From positions 1-24,624 of the IMG/VR virus record IMGVR_UViG_3300042486_000066: DNA of 24,624 nt, one strand, 5' to 3'. The position numbers and the translations under genes were made by a program. Below are positions 20,916 through 24,624 of the stretch, one piece after another. The notes under the pieces are model-generated. The model ran no database searches, was not told where the DNA came from, and worked only from the letters and a program-made list of their open reading frames with translations. The first letter of the stretch is position 1, and every line of letters starts with the position of its first letter. This DNA is from a virus.

Positions 20916-21140
20916 ATGGATGATTACTACACAATCAGCGACAGACTAAAGAACCGAGAGCCATTCATTGGCAACAGTCTAAGAGGATACTGGGACGGCA
21001 ACACTTACAAGGTCATCAGCTATCACACACTAATCGCAACACTAGAAGAAGGTGGGGAACGCTGGGTAAGCCCTGAGCGATACAGCAACACCACAAGCAG
21101 GGCACAGAACCTAATCAAGAGAGCGTGGGGGTTGAACTAA
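20916..21140 (+). CDS. 74-residue hypothetical protein
   Basis: Starts MDDYYTISDRLKNREPFIGN with AAGGAG 7 bases upstream. It contains SLRGYWDGNTYKVISYHTLIATL, likely beta strands around a turn, and a C-terminal helix (RAQNLIKRAWGLN). The text 'F.GNSLRG.....YKVISYHTLIA' resembles small proteins common in actinobacterial phages and plasmids, from memory, with no assigned function. Its stop overlaps the start of a tiny membrane protein gene as TAATG. Confidence 0.6.
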   Translation: MDDYYTISDRLKNREPFIGNSLRGYWDGNTYKVISYHTLIATLEEGGERWVSPERYSNTTSRAQNLIKRAWGLN

Positions 21141-21226
21141 TGAGAACAACCCTCTTTGTTCTAAGCATCACAGGCTTACTACCAATGGCGCTCGCTGACT
21201 TGCTTATAAGCTTGCTATTGGGCTAG
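21140..21226 (+). CDS. 28-residue single-span membrane peptide
   Basis: A frame of 28 codons, MRTTLFVLSITGLLPMALAD LLISLLLG, starting at a TAATG overlap with the previous stop. Nearly the whole peptide is hydrophobic after a single Arg, so it would insert in the membrane as one helix. The promoter of the next gene begins inside its 3' end. No ribosome site of its own is visible; expression would depend on coupling. It could be a small membrane-active regulator, or a chance frame. Confidence 0.4.
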   Translation: MRTTLFVLSITGLLPMALADLLISLLLG

Positions 21227-21240
21227 AACTATGCTACAAT
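21212..21240 (+). promoter_or_regulatory. Promoter for the 39-residue gene
   Basis: TTGCTA (21212-21217), a 17-base spacer ending ATGC, and TACAAT (21235-21240); extended -10 TATGCTACAAT. Confidence 0.6.
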
Positions 21241-21274
21241 GACCACACAACGCACCAACTAACTAAGGAGAACA

Positions 21275-21394
21275 ATGCTAGACAAGGATGAAGTAATCGA
21301 GATTGTAGAGATGTACAACGCTGGAGAAGCAGACCTATCAGACCTACAGGATGCTTTTGATGACTGGGATGGAGACCCATTCGAAGTCTTGTAA
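21275..21394 (+). CDS. 39-residue acidic protein
   Basis: A frame of 39 codons, MLDKDEVIEIVEMYNAGEAD..., with AAGGAG 4 bases before the ATG and a promoter 35 bases upstream. The peptide is very acidic and probably two helices separated by AGEAD. Its own promoter and good ribosome site make it credible in spite of its size. No family recognised. Confidence 0.6.
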   Translation: MLDKDEVIEIVEMYNAGEADLSDLQDAFDDWDGDPFEVL

Positions 21395-21405
21395 AACACT
21401 CAAGC

Positions 21406-21428
21406 TGGGCACCTTGTAAAACTGCCCA
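21406..21428. repeat. Intergenic inverted-repeat element, copy 2
   Basis: TGGGCA (21406-21411) and TGCCCA (21423-21428) around an 11-base centre. It overlaps the -35 and spacer of the promoter at 21414-21442. Confidence 0.6.
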
Positions 21429-21442
21429 ATCTATGCTACAAT
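21414..21442 (+). promoter_or_regulatory. Promoter for the DUF3846-type gene
   Basis: TTGTAA (21414-21419), a 17-base spacer, and TACAAT (21437-21442) within TATGCTACAAT. Confidence 0.55.
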
Positions 21443-21474
21443 ACAACTATAAAGCAACATAACAAAGGAGAGTA

Positions 21475-21792
21475 ATGCTAGTAGCAATTATAAACACAGA
21501 TGGCACAGTAGAGTCAAAAGAGATAGATGGTTCACTACAGTCAATGCAGGAGATAGTGGAGGGGCTTATCCAGCCAGTAGACCTGACAGATGACATGACA
21601 CTCTGGGTGAATGAGGAGGGAATGTATAGAGATGACTACAATCCCCTGGCATCTGGTATAGCAAACATGCCACTGAATGGACCAGCCTTTATCACTGGAG
21701 GCATAGATGAAGAAGGCAACACGCTGGGCATCAATCCAGCCTACATCCCGAACATCAAGAAATACGCTGACATCATGGCGGTAATGGGCTAG
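21475..21792 (+). CDS. DUF3846-type protein
   Basis: A 105-residue protein, MLVAIINTDGTVESKEIDGS.... The order 'I..DG......I.GSLQSMQEIVEGLIQPVDL....TLWVNEEGMYRDDYNPLAS.....GPAFITGGIDEEGNTLGI' is that of the DUF3846 family, small proteins frequent in phages, plasmids and Actinobacteria and usually encoded among early genes. The family has no proven activity as far as I know. AAAGGAG lies 5 bases before the ATG, and a TTGTAA-17-TACAAT promoter stands just upstream. A strongly similar promoter and element follow its stop. Confidence 0.75.
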   Translation: MLVAIINTDGTVESKEIDGSLQSMQEIVEGLIQPVDLTDDMTLWVNEEGMYRDDYNPLASGIANMPLNGPAFITGGIDEEGNTLGINPAYIPNIKKYADIMAVMG

Positions 21793-21796
21793 ACGC

Positions 21797-21825
21797 TTGA
21801 CAAGCTGGGCATCTTGTGATAAACT
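21797..21825 (+). promoter_or_regulatory. Promoter for the 62-residue gene
   Basis: Consensus TTGACA (21797-21802), 17-base spacer, TAAACT (21820-21825). The inverted-repeat element copy 3 covers the spacer and -10. Confidence 0.65.
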
Positions 21826-21830
21826 GCCCA
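21806..21830. repeat. Intergenic inverted-repeat element, copy 3
   Basis: TGGGCA (21806-21811) and TGCCCA (21825-21830) around a 13-base centre. The right arm starts on the last base of the -10 hexamer, so the left arm lies upstream of the transcription start. Confidence 0.65.
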
Positions 21831-21853
21831 TTACAACAACTAAGGAGATAGAA

Positions 21854-22042
21854 ATGCCAACATACAAAGTTCAGTTCCAAATGGTGGACACTTTCGAAAT
21901 CGAAATTGACACAGCCAGCACAATAGAAGAAGCCAAGAAAATCGTAAGAGCAGAGCTAGACTCAGGAAATGGCTTTCACGATGACAGGGACTTTATCTCT
22001 TGGGACATCGGCACAGTTCGAGTAGTTGAAAGACTGGGCTAA
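21854..22042 (+). CDS. 62-residue hypothetical protein
   Basis: Starts MPTYKVQFQMVDTFEIEIDT at the ATG 21854-21856, chosen because AAGGAG lies 7 bases upstream; the longer frame beginning at 21797 uses a TTG that is the -35 box. The protein looks like one beta-alpha-beta unit: strands YKVQFQMVDTFEIEID, helix IEEAKKIVRAELD, then a final strand TVRVVER. 'Y.V.F.....EI...S.EEA' is a common pattern in small phage and actinobacterial proteins of unknown role. Confidence 0.6.
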   Translation: MPTYKVQFQMVDTFEIEIDTASTIEEAKKIVRAELDSGNGFHDDRDFISWDIGTVRVVERLG

Positions 22043-22046
22043 ACAC

Positions 22047-22075
22047 TTGACAACCTGAGCAAGTTGTGCTAAACT
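22047..22075 (+). promoter_or_regulatory. Promoter for the 102-residue gene
   Basis: TTGACA (22047-22052), 17-base spacer ending GTGC, TAAACT (22070-22075). Same relation to the inverted repeat as the promoter at 21797. Confidence 0.65.
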
Positions 22076-22080
22076 GCTCA
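22056..22080. repeat. Intergenic inverted-repeat element, copy 4 (covarying arms)
   Basis: TGAGCA (22056-22061) and TGCTCA (22075-22080) around a 13-base centre. Compared with the other copies both arms have changed together, keeping the pairing. Confidence 0.65.
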
Positions 22081-22106
22081 CACCATTACAATACAAGGAG
22101 AGAACA

Positions 22107-22415
22107 ATGGAATACCAAGTCATAACCTACGCACAAGCGGAGGACCAATACAGGGACTACATCAACGAAGCAACACCTGAGATAAAGATTCTAGGGATGA
22201 GCTACTTGCCTAGTAGAATCCTAGAGGAGGTGGACCCGATAGCCTATGGGGTTGTCTTTGATGAGTTCGCCAATCACCTATGGGAAGATGGCACAGCTAT
22301 TGAAGGCTACAATGATGATGACCTAATCACTTGTAATGAGTGCGAGATTATCACTGATGACCATAGGGACACACTCTGTAAGGACTGCGACAAACAAGGA
22401 GAAGAAGATGCCTAG
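22107..22415 (+). CDS. 102-residue protein with C-terminal zinc ribbon
   Basis: Starts MEYQVITYAQAEDQYRDYIN with AAGGAG 7 bases before the ATG. The first 70 residues are mainly helical, containing LPSRILEEVDPIAYGVVFDEFANHL. At the end C76-x2-C79 (CNEC) and C91-x2-C94 (CKDC) form a short zinc site, followed by an acidic tail. The N-terminal part resembles a small phage family with 'PS.IL...DPIAY...F.E' wording, from memory, without known function. Its 3' end overlaps the next frame by 8 bp. Confidence 0.65.
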   Translation: MEYQVITYAQAEDQYRDYINEATPEIKILGMSYLPSRILEEVDPIAYGVVFDEFANHLWEDGTAIEGYNDDDLITCNECEIITDDHRDTLCKDCDKQGEEDA

Positions 22416-22509
22416 ACCAGACAGTAAGAGAACACCTTTAGCTAAGGTGAGGACCATTACAATCAAGCAAGCAAGGCGGCGTAAACAACTATTAGGGAGT
22501 AGCAGATGA
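22408..22509 (+). CDS. 33-residue highly basic peptide
   Basis: A frame of 33 codons, MPRPDSKRTPLAKVRTITIK..., with 11 Arg/Lys residues. AAGGAG lies 6 bases before the ATG, inside the previous gene, and the stop overlaps the next start (ATGATGA-type junction). Charge and size suggest binding to nucleic acid or to an acidic protein. Its overlaps on both sides make it likely to be translated, but nothing identifies it. Confidence 0.5.
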   Translation: MPRPDSKRTPLAKVRTITIKQARRRKQLLGSSR

Positions 22510-22667
22510 TAGAACAATGGATAGTATTGGCAGGAAGTCCGTTTGACGGATTCACACACTACGGCACATTCGAATCATTCGACCAAGCCCAGGAGTGGGC
22601 AGACAGCACAATAGGATTCACGCTAGAATGGTGGGTTGCCAAGCTTGACAATCCATCGGAACTGTGA
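22506..22667 (+). CDS. 53-residue small protein
   Basis: Starts MIEQWIVLAGSPFDGFTHYG; GGGAG precedes the ATG at 8 bases and the start overlaps the previous stop. The pattern 'W.VLAG.PFDGFTHYGTF.SFD.A.EWA......WWV..L' belongs to a kind of small actinophage and actinobacterial protein with one beta-alpha-beta unit; no function is known to me. The -35 of the next promoter lies inside its last codons. Confidence 0.55.
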   Translation: MIEQWIVLAGSPFDGFTHYGTFESFDQAQEWADSTIGFTLEWWVAKLDNPSEL

Positions 22668-22673
22668 TAGAAT
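22645..22673 (+). promoter_or_regulatory. Promoter for the 195-residue gene
   Basis: TTGACA (22645-22650), 17-base spacer, TAGAAT (22668-22673); it overlaps the end of the preceding gene. Confidence 0.7.
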
Positions 22674-22701
22674 AAAGCAGCACACTAACTAAGGAGAAGT
22701 T

Positions 22702-23289
22702 ATGATAGAAACTGGCGTAGAGCCTTTTGAGTTCACACCAACAGACAGAATCACGCTTTACTATGATGATGACCAATACGACCTTGACTGGATTCTCGGT
22801 GAGGAAGTTGGAGTCTACACCATAGATATATCTAGGGACCTTCGAGCTATGGAGAACGGACCAAGAACTAAAGACCTTGACAGGCTGATTAGGAATCTAC
22901 ACTCTGGATTCAGGACAGACTGGCGAGAGCGAAAGCTAAGAGCGATAGAGCTATATATGAATCTATCGGGATTAGAATACCGACAGGTTAGCCTTACTGG
23001 AAACTCACAATCCGACTGGGCTAATGTAATCATCTATGCTCATCCCGATGACAGGGTAGACCTAGAAGCCTGTGAGGAAGGCTTGAGGGACTGGTTCAGG
23101 GGAGATGTATTCACGATAGCACACGAGAGATTAGAAACCTACACCGCTGAATCTAATCCTGCTATCAAGATAGAACAATGGGAGGTCCAAGACACCATAG
23201 GCTCAATCCTGCCAGTAAAGGGACAGACCTTTGAGGATATGGCTAAGACCTACTTTGGGCACCTTTGGGAGAAGCAAGCAGTAGCTTGA
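22702..23289 (+). CDS. 195-residue hypothetical protein
   Basis: Largest complete plus-strand gene here. MIETGVEPFEFTPTDRITLY starts with AAGGAG 6 bases upstream. The first part has strands (RITLYYDDDQYDLDWILG); the middle a basic helical stretch (DLDRLIRNLHSGFRTDWRERKLRAIELYM); then YRQVSLTGNSQSDWANVIIYA, which resembles the 'GYSQGDWA' turn of a family of phage and plasmid hypothetical proteins; then a W-rich strand region. No catalytic motif is evident. The promoter with its consensus -35 suggests strong early expression. Its stop is embedded in the -35 of the next promoter. Confidence 0.65.
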   Translation: MIETGVEPFEFTPTDRITLYYDDDQYDLDWILGEEVGVYTIDISRDLRAMENGPRTKDLDRLIRNLHSGFRTDWRERKLRAIELYMNLSGLEYRQVSLTGNSQSDWANVIIYAHPDDRVDLEACEEGLRDWFRGDVFTIAHERLETYTAESNPAIKIEQWEVQDTIGSILPVKGQTFEDMAKTYFGHLWEKQAVA

Positions 23290-23314
23290 CAATCACCAAG
23301 AACTATGCTATAAT
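23286..23314 (+). promoter_or_regulatory. Near-consensus promoter for the 33-residue gene
   Basis: TTGACA (23286-23291), 17-base spacer ending ATGC, TATAAT (23309-23314). Both hexamers are perfect and the extended -10 is present; this should be one of the strongest promoters of the window. Confidence 0.8.
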
Positions 23315-23343
23315 ACAATCACACCAAACAAAAGGAGAATACA

Positions 23344-23445
23344 ATGGACATTTGGAACGCTAACGAACTAATTGACAATGACGCAATTGACAATCTAACG
23401 GACAGCCAAGTAGATGAACTACTTGAAATCCTGAAGAATATATAG
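23344..23445 (+). CDS. 33-residue acidic peptide under a very strong promoter
   Basis: A frame of 33 codons, MDIWNANELIDNDAIDNLTD..., with AAAGGAG 7 bases before the ATG, a perfect promoter upstream and a strong terminator 23 bases downstream. It is therefore a compact single-gene unit. The peptide is very acidic, with a likely helix at the end (SQVDELLEILKNI). Its expression signals suggest high dose early in infection, as with small host-takeover proteins. No family is recognised. Confidence 0.6.
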   Translation: MDIWNANELIDNDAIDNLTDSQVDELLEILKNI

Positions 23446-23467
23446 ACCAACTCTCCTAGTTGGGAAG

Positions 23468-23500
23468 ACCCTCTGGCTTATAGCTGGAGGGTTTTCTTTT
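23468..23500 (+). terminator. Strong Rho-independent terminator
   Basis: An 11-bp stem (23468-23478 with 23482-23492, two G-U pairs) with a UAU loop, then TTTCTTTT. It closes the early operon. Confidence 0.9.
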
Positions 23501-23525
23501 GGCTGCATCATTCGAACAAATTTTC

Positions 23526-23613
23526 GATTATAACGATTTGGTAAACACACTTGACAATCAAACGCTTTTGTGATAGAATAGGTTTGGTGCCCAATTCAGA
23601 TTATAACGATTTG
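23526..23613. repeat. Pair of 15-bp direct repeats flanking a promoter
   Basis: GATTATAACGATTTG occurs at 23526-23540 and 23599-23613 (73-bp period); the match extends to 18 of 19 with GnTAA/GATAA. One copy lies just upstream of the -35 of the promoter at 23551, the other just downstream of its start. This suggests paired binding sites for a regulator. Confidence 0.6.
23551..23579 (+). promoter_or_regulatory. Promoter leading into non-coding DNA
   Basis: TTGACA (23551-23556), 17-base spacer, TAGAAT (23574-23579). No frame with a ribosome site follows within 200 bases. Confidence 0.7.
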
Positions 23614-23758
23614 ATAACGGACGGCGTGTCAATTTGACAAACGCACAATCCCCGTAGAGGGCACAACAGACTATCCTCTATGTGATTACCTCACCAAGAC
23701 CTTCGTGGCTTGTAGAAGGCTCACAAGGCTGATGACACGCTATCCTATTTTGAGCCTT
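23586..23758 (+). ncRNA. Candidate structured non-coding RNA
   Basis: About 170 nt downstream of the promoter at 23551 lack a credible gene: the one open ATG (near 23733) gives 22 codons and a poor ribosome site. The sequence can form a closing helix GCGTGTCA (23624-23631) with TGACACGC (23733-23740), enclosing hairpins TAGAGG/CCTCTA (23655-23680) and CCTTC/GAAGG (23700-23719). A competing 8-bp helix joins AAGGCTCA (23716-23723) to TGAGCCTT (23751-23758). It matches no RNA family I recognise. It is not tRNA. The 3' end is uncertain, as no U-tract follows. Confidence 0.35.
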
Positions 23759-23761
23759 GAT

Positions 23762-23790
23762 TTGACATTAGCTATGGCTTGTGCTATAAT
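23762..23790 (+). promoter_or_regulatory. Consensus promoter for the 51- and 60-residue genes
   Basis: TTGACA (23762-23767), 17-base spacer ending GTGC, TATAAT (23785-23790). Confidence 0.8.
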
Positions 23791-23815
23791 GTGGATATAA
23801 CAACAAAGGAGATAT

Positions 23816-23971
23816 ATGAACCTTGAACACAAAGGTCAAACAAAATATTGGGCAACAAGATTCAAGGCAGAAAGAGCCAACAGGATTCTTCTTCAGAACG
23901 GAATCATAACGCTCTGGTCTGTCGCTTACGAATCAGGCAAAGGCTACTATCTAACAACAAAAGGAGAATAG
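23816..23971 (+). CDS. 51-residue basic hypothetical protein
   Basis: A frame of 51 codons, MNLEHKGQTKYWATRFKAER..., with AAAGGAG 5 bases before the ATG and a consensus promoter. It is basic, with a likely N-terminal helix (WATRFKAERANRILLQNG) and two strands (IITLWSVAYESG, GYYLTTKGE). The ribosome site of the next gene is formed by its last codons. No family recognised. Confidence 0.6.
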   Translation: MNLEHKGQTKYWATRFKAERANRILLQNGIITLWSVAYESGKGYYLTTKGE

Positions 23972-23973
23972 AT

Positions 23974-24156
23974 ATGAGAATCAAAGAGGGACAGATTTAC
24001 AGGTCTAAGATTACAGGTGGCTTGGTCCAAGTGATGTATCAGGCGGTTGATGATTGGGTTGGAGTGAAGATTCTAGGGACCACAATGGAGAACCCCTATG
24101 TCGAGCTTGCCTCGAAAGCATTTGGGACCAACCTGATTCTTGAATCGGATATGTAA
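23974..24156 (+). CDS. 60-residue hypothetical protein
   Basis: Starts MRIKEGQIYRSKITGGLVQV at the ATG 23974-23976, 2 bases past the previous stop, with AAAGGAG at 23960-23966. A longer frame from a TTG at 23848 is rejected because it would overlap the 51-residue gene in another frame. 'EGQIYRSKITGGLVQVMYQAVDDWVGVKIL' looks like a small SH3-like barrel of the kind found in many short phage proteins. Function unknown. Confidence 0.6.
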   Translation: MRIKEGQIYRSKITGGLVQVMYQAVDDWVGVKILGTTMENPYVELASKAFGTNLILESDM

Positions 24157-24288
24157 ACACCAACTGCTCTACTCACCAACACCACTATAACTACTATATA
24201 CTATATATATATTATAAATATTATATTAGTATGTATGTAAAATATGACGCTCAGAATTGAATATGTGAAACTATTTCAGCGTTTTGGG

Positions 24289-24317
24289 TTGAATATGTAT
24301 CAGAAGTATGCTATACT
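24289..24317 (+). promoter_or_regulatory. Promoter upstream of the clamp-like gene
   Basis: TTGAAT (24289-24294), 17-base spacer ending ATGC, TATACT (24312-24317). It overlaps the first 15-bp repeat. Confidence 0.5.
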
Positions 24318-24374
24318 GCCATATACTATACAGCCTTATACTATATTTTTTTTAGGAAAATATACTATACTGCC
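24306..24374. repeat. 15-bp tandem repeats (iteron-like)
   Basis: GTATGCTATACTGCC (24306-24320), ATATACTATACAGCC (24321-24335) and a degenerate TTATACTATATTTTT (24336-24350) are head to tail; ATATACTATACTGCC at 24360-24374 follows after 9 bases. Confidence 0.55.
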
Positions 24375-24436
24375 AACATAGTATAACAGCATTATAGCAC
24401 GATAACCGAACACCAAACACACAACAGGAGGATACA

Positions 24437-24624
24437 ATGCCAGTAATCAGCAAAGACCAAGCACTATCTATCGCAAGTATGGTGGAGCTAACCGACAAGG
24501 ACTTCCAGCCATTACAGTTCATCAAGCTAGAGTTCTCGGATGACTTCAAGCTCAAAGCCTATGCCACAGACCGATATGTAATGGCAAGGGCAACCTATGA
24601 CTTGTATGAATCAACCGAACCTGC
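24437..24624 (+). CDS. DNA polymerase sliding clamp (beta subunit)-like protein, partial
   Basis: The frame opens MPVISKDQALSIASMVELTD with AGGAGG 6 bases before the ATG and runs off the right edge after 62 codons. Residues 26-50 read QFIKLEFSDDFKLKAYATDRYVMAR, close to the 'v.le.....l.l.ATDryrla' segment at the start of the bacterial DnaN clamp. A clamp would tether the replicative polymerase during phage DNA synthesis. Only about a sixth of a usual clamp is visible, so the call is tentative; the AT-rich repeat tract just upstream suits a replication gene. Confidence 0.6.
   Translation, partial: MPVISKDQALSIASMVELTDKDFQPLQFIKLEFSDDFKLKAYATDRYVMARATYDLYESTEP

Larger units (their letters stand above)
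24157..24436. other. AT-rich non-coding tract, candidate replication origin
   Basis: 280 bases without a gene. From 24190 to 24240 the DNA is almost pure A/T, suited to strand opening. TTGAATATGT occurs twice (24257-24266, 24289-24298). The 15-bp repeats listed at 24306-24374 follow. The next gene resembles a sliding clamp, so a phage origin is plausible. No helicase or initiator gene is in view. Confidence 0.4.

Noticed and set aside
21797-22042. 81-codon frame beginning at TTG 21797
   Set aside because: That TTG is the -35 box TTGACA; the ATG at 21854 has AAGGAG in the right place.
23733-23801. 22-codon frame within the candidate non-coding RNA
   Set aside because: Poor ribosome site, and the next promoter lies inside it.
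23848-24156. 102-codon frame beginning at TTG 23848
   Set aside because: Its first part lies out of frame in the 51-residue gene; the ATG at 23974 has a good ribosome site.
1-24624. Anti-phage defence, toxin-antitoxin or lysogeny module
   Set aside because: No nuclease other than TerL, no helicase or transposase, and no recombinase or repressor motif was seen on either strand.

Overview
The window looks like part of a tailed-phage (Caudoviricetes, probably siphovirus) genome. Positions 1-20333 carry a virion-assembly block read entirely on the minus strand. Positions 20547-24624 carry a block of tiny early-type genes read on the plus strand. A control region of about 210 bp separates the two. 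No bacterial housekeeping gene, integrase, repressor, tRNA, rRNA, insertion sequence or CRISPR array was seen. Moderate GC, AAGGAG ribosome sites, sigma70-type promoters with an extended -10 (TGYTANAAT), a run of apparently leaderless starts, an NrdH redoxin and several families common in aquatic phages suggest a virus of an aquatic actinobacterium. That host guess is inference only.

Minus strand, in transcription order from 20333 down: two small proteins, a TerS-like protein, a Cys/His micro-protein, TerL, portal, a protease fused to a scaffold-like tail, a DUF2190-type decoration protein and the major capsid protein. The capsid gene ends at a strong UUCG-loop terminator. A separately promoted block follows: an exported NlpC/P60 peptidase, nrdH, a second terminator, then about 8.7 kb of fibre or adhesin genes. 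These include two collagen-like proteins, two short 'RRDTAANWT'-type proteins and six paralogous beta-rich proteins. The paralogs form two copies of an A-B-C gene triplet whose last member carries a glycine-rich domain. Only after this block come the head-tail adaptor, head closure, tail completion, tail terminator, major tail protein, a third hairpin and the tail assembly chaperone, which runs off the left edge. Fibre and lysis genes lying between capsid and connector genes is an unusual order.

Plus strand: about 14 genes, mostly 28-105 codons. Most have an AAGGAG site, and many have their own TTGACA-17-TANNNT promoter overlapping the end of the gene before. Recognisable items are a DUF3846-type protein, two small CxxC...CxxC proteins, and at the right edge the start of a protein resembling a DNA polymerase sliding clamp. 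The intergenic DNA holds four copies of a covarying inverted repeat (TGGGCA/TGCCCA, once TGAGCA/TGCTCA), a strong terminator, a promoter flanked by 15-bp direct repeats that leads into about 170 nt of apparently structured non-coding RNA, and an AT-rich tract with 15-bp tandem repeats just before the clamp-like gene, a candidate replication origin.

The most interesting items are the interposed fibre block with its duplicated triplet, the covarying intergenic elements, the candidate non-coding RNA, the candidate origin, the nested scaffold start inside the protease gene, and a small leader frame overlapping a terminator ahead of the collagen-like fibre gene.
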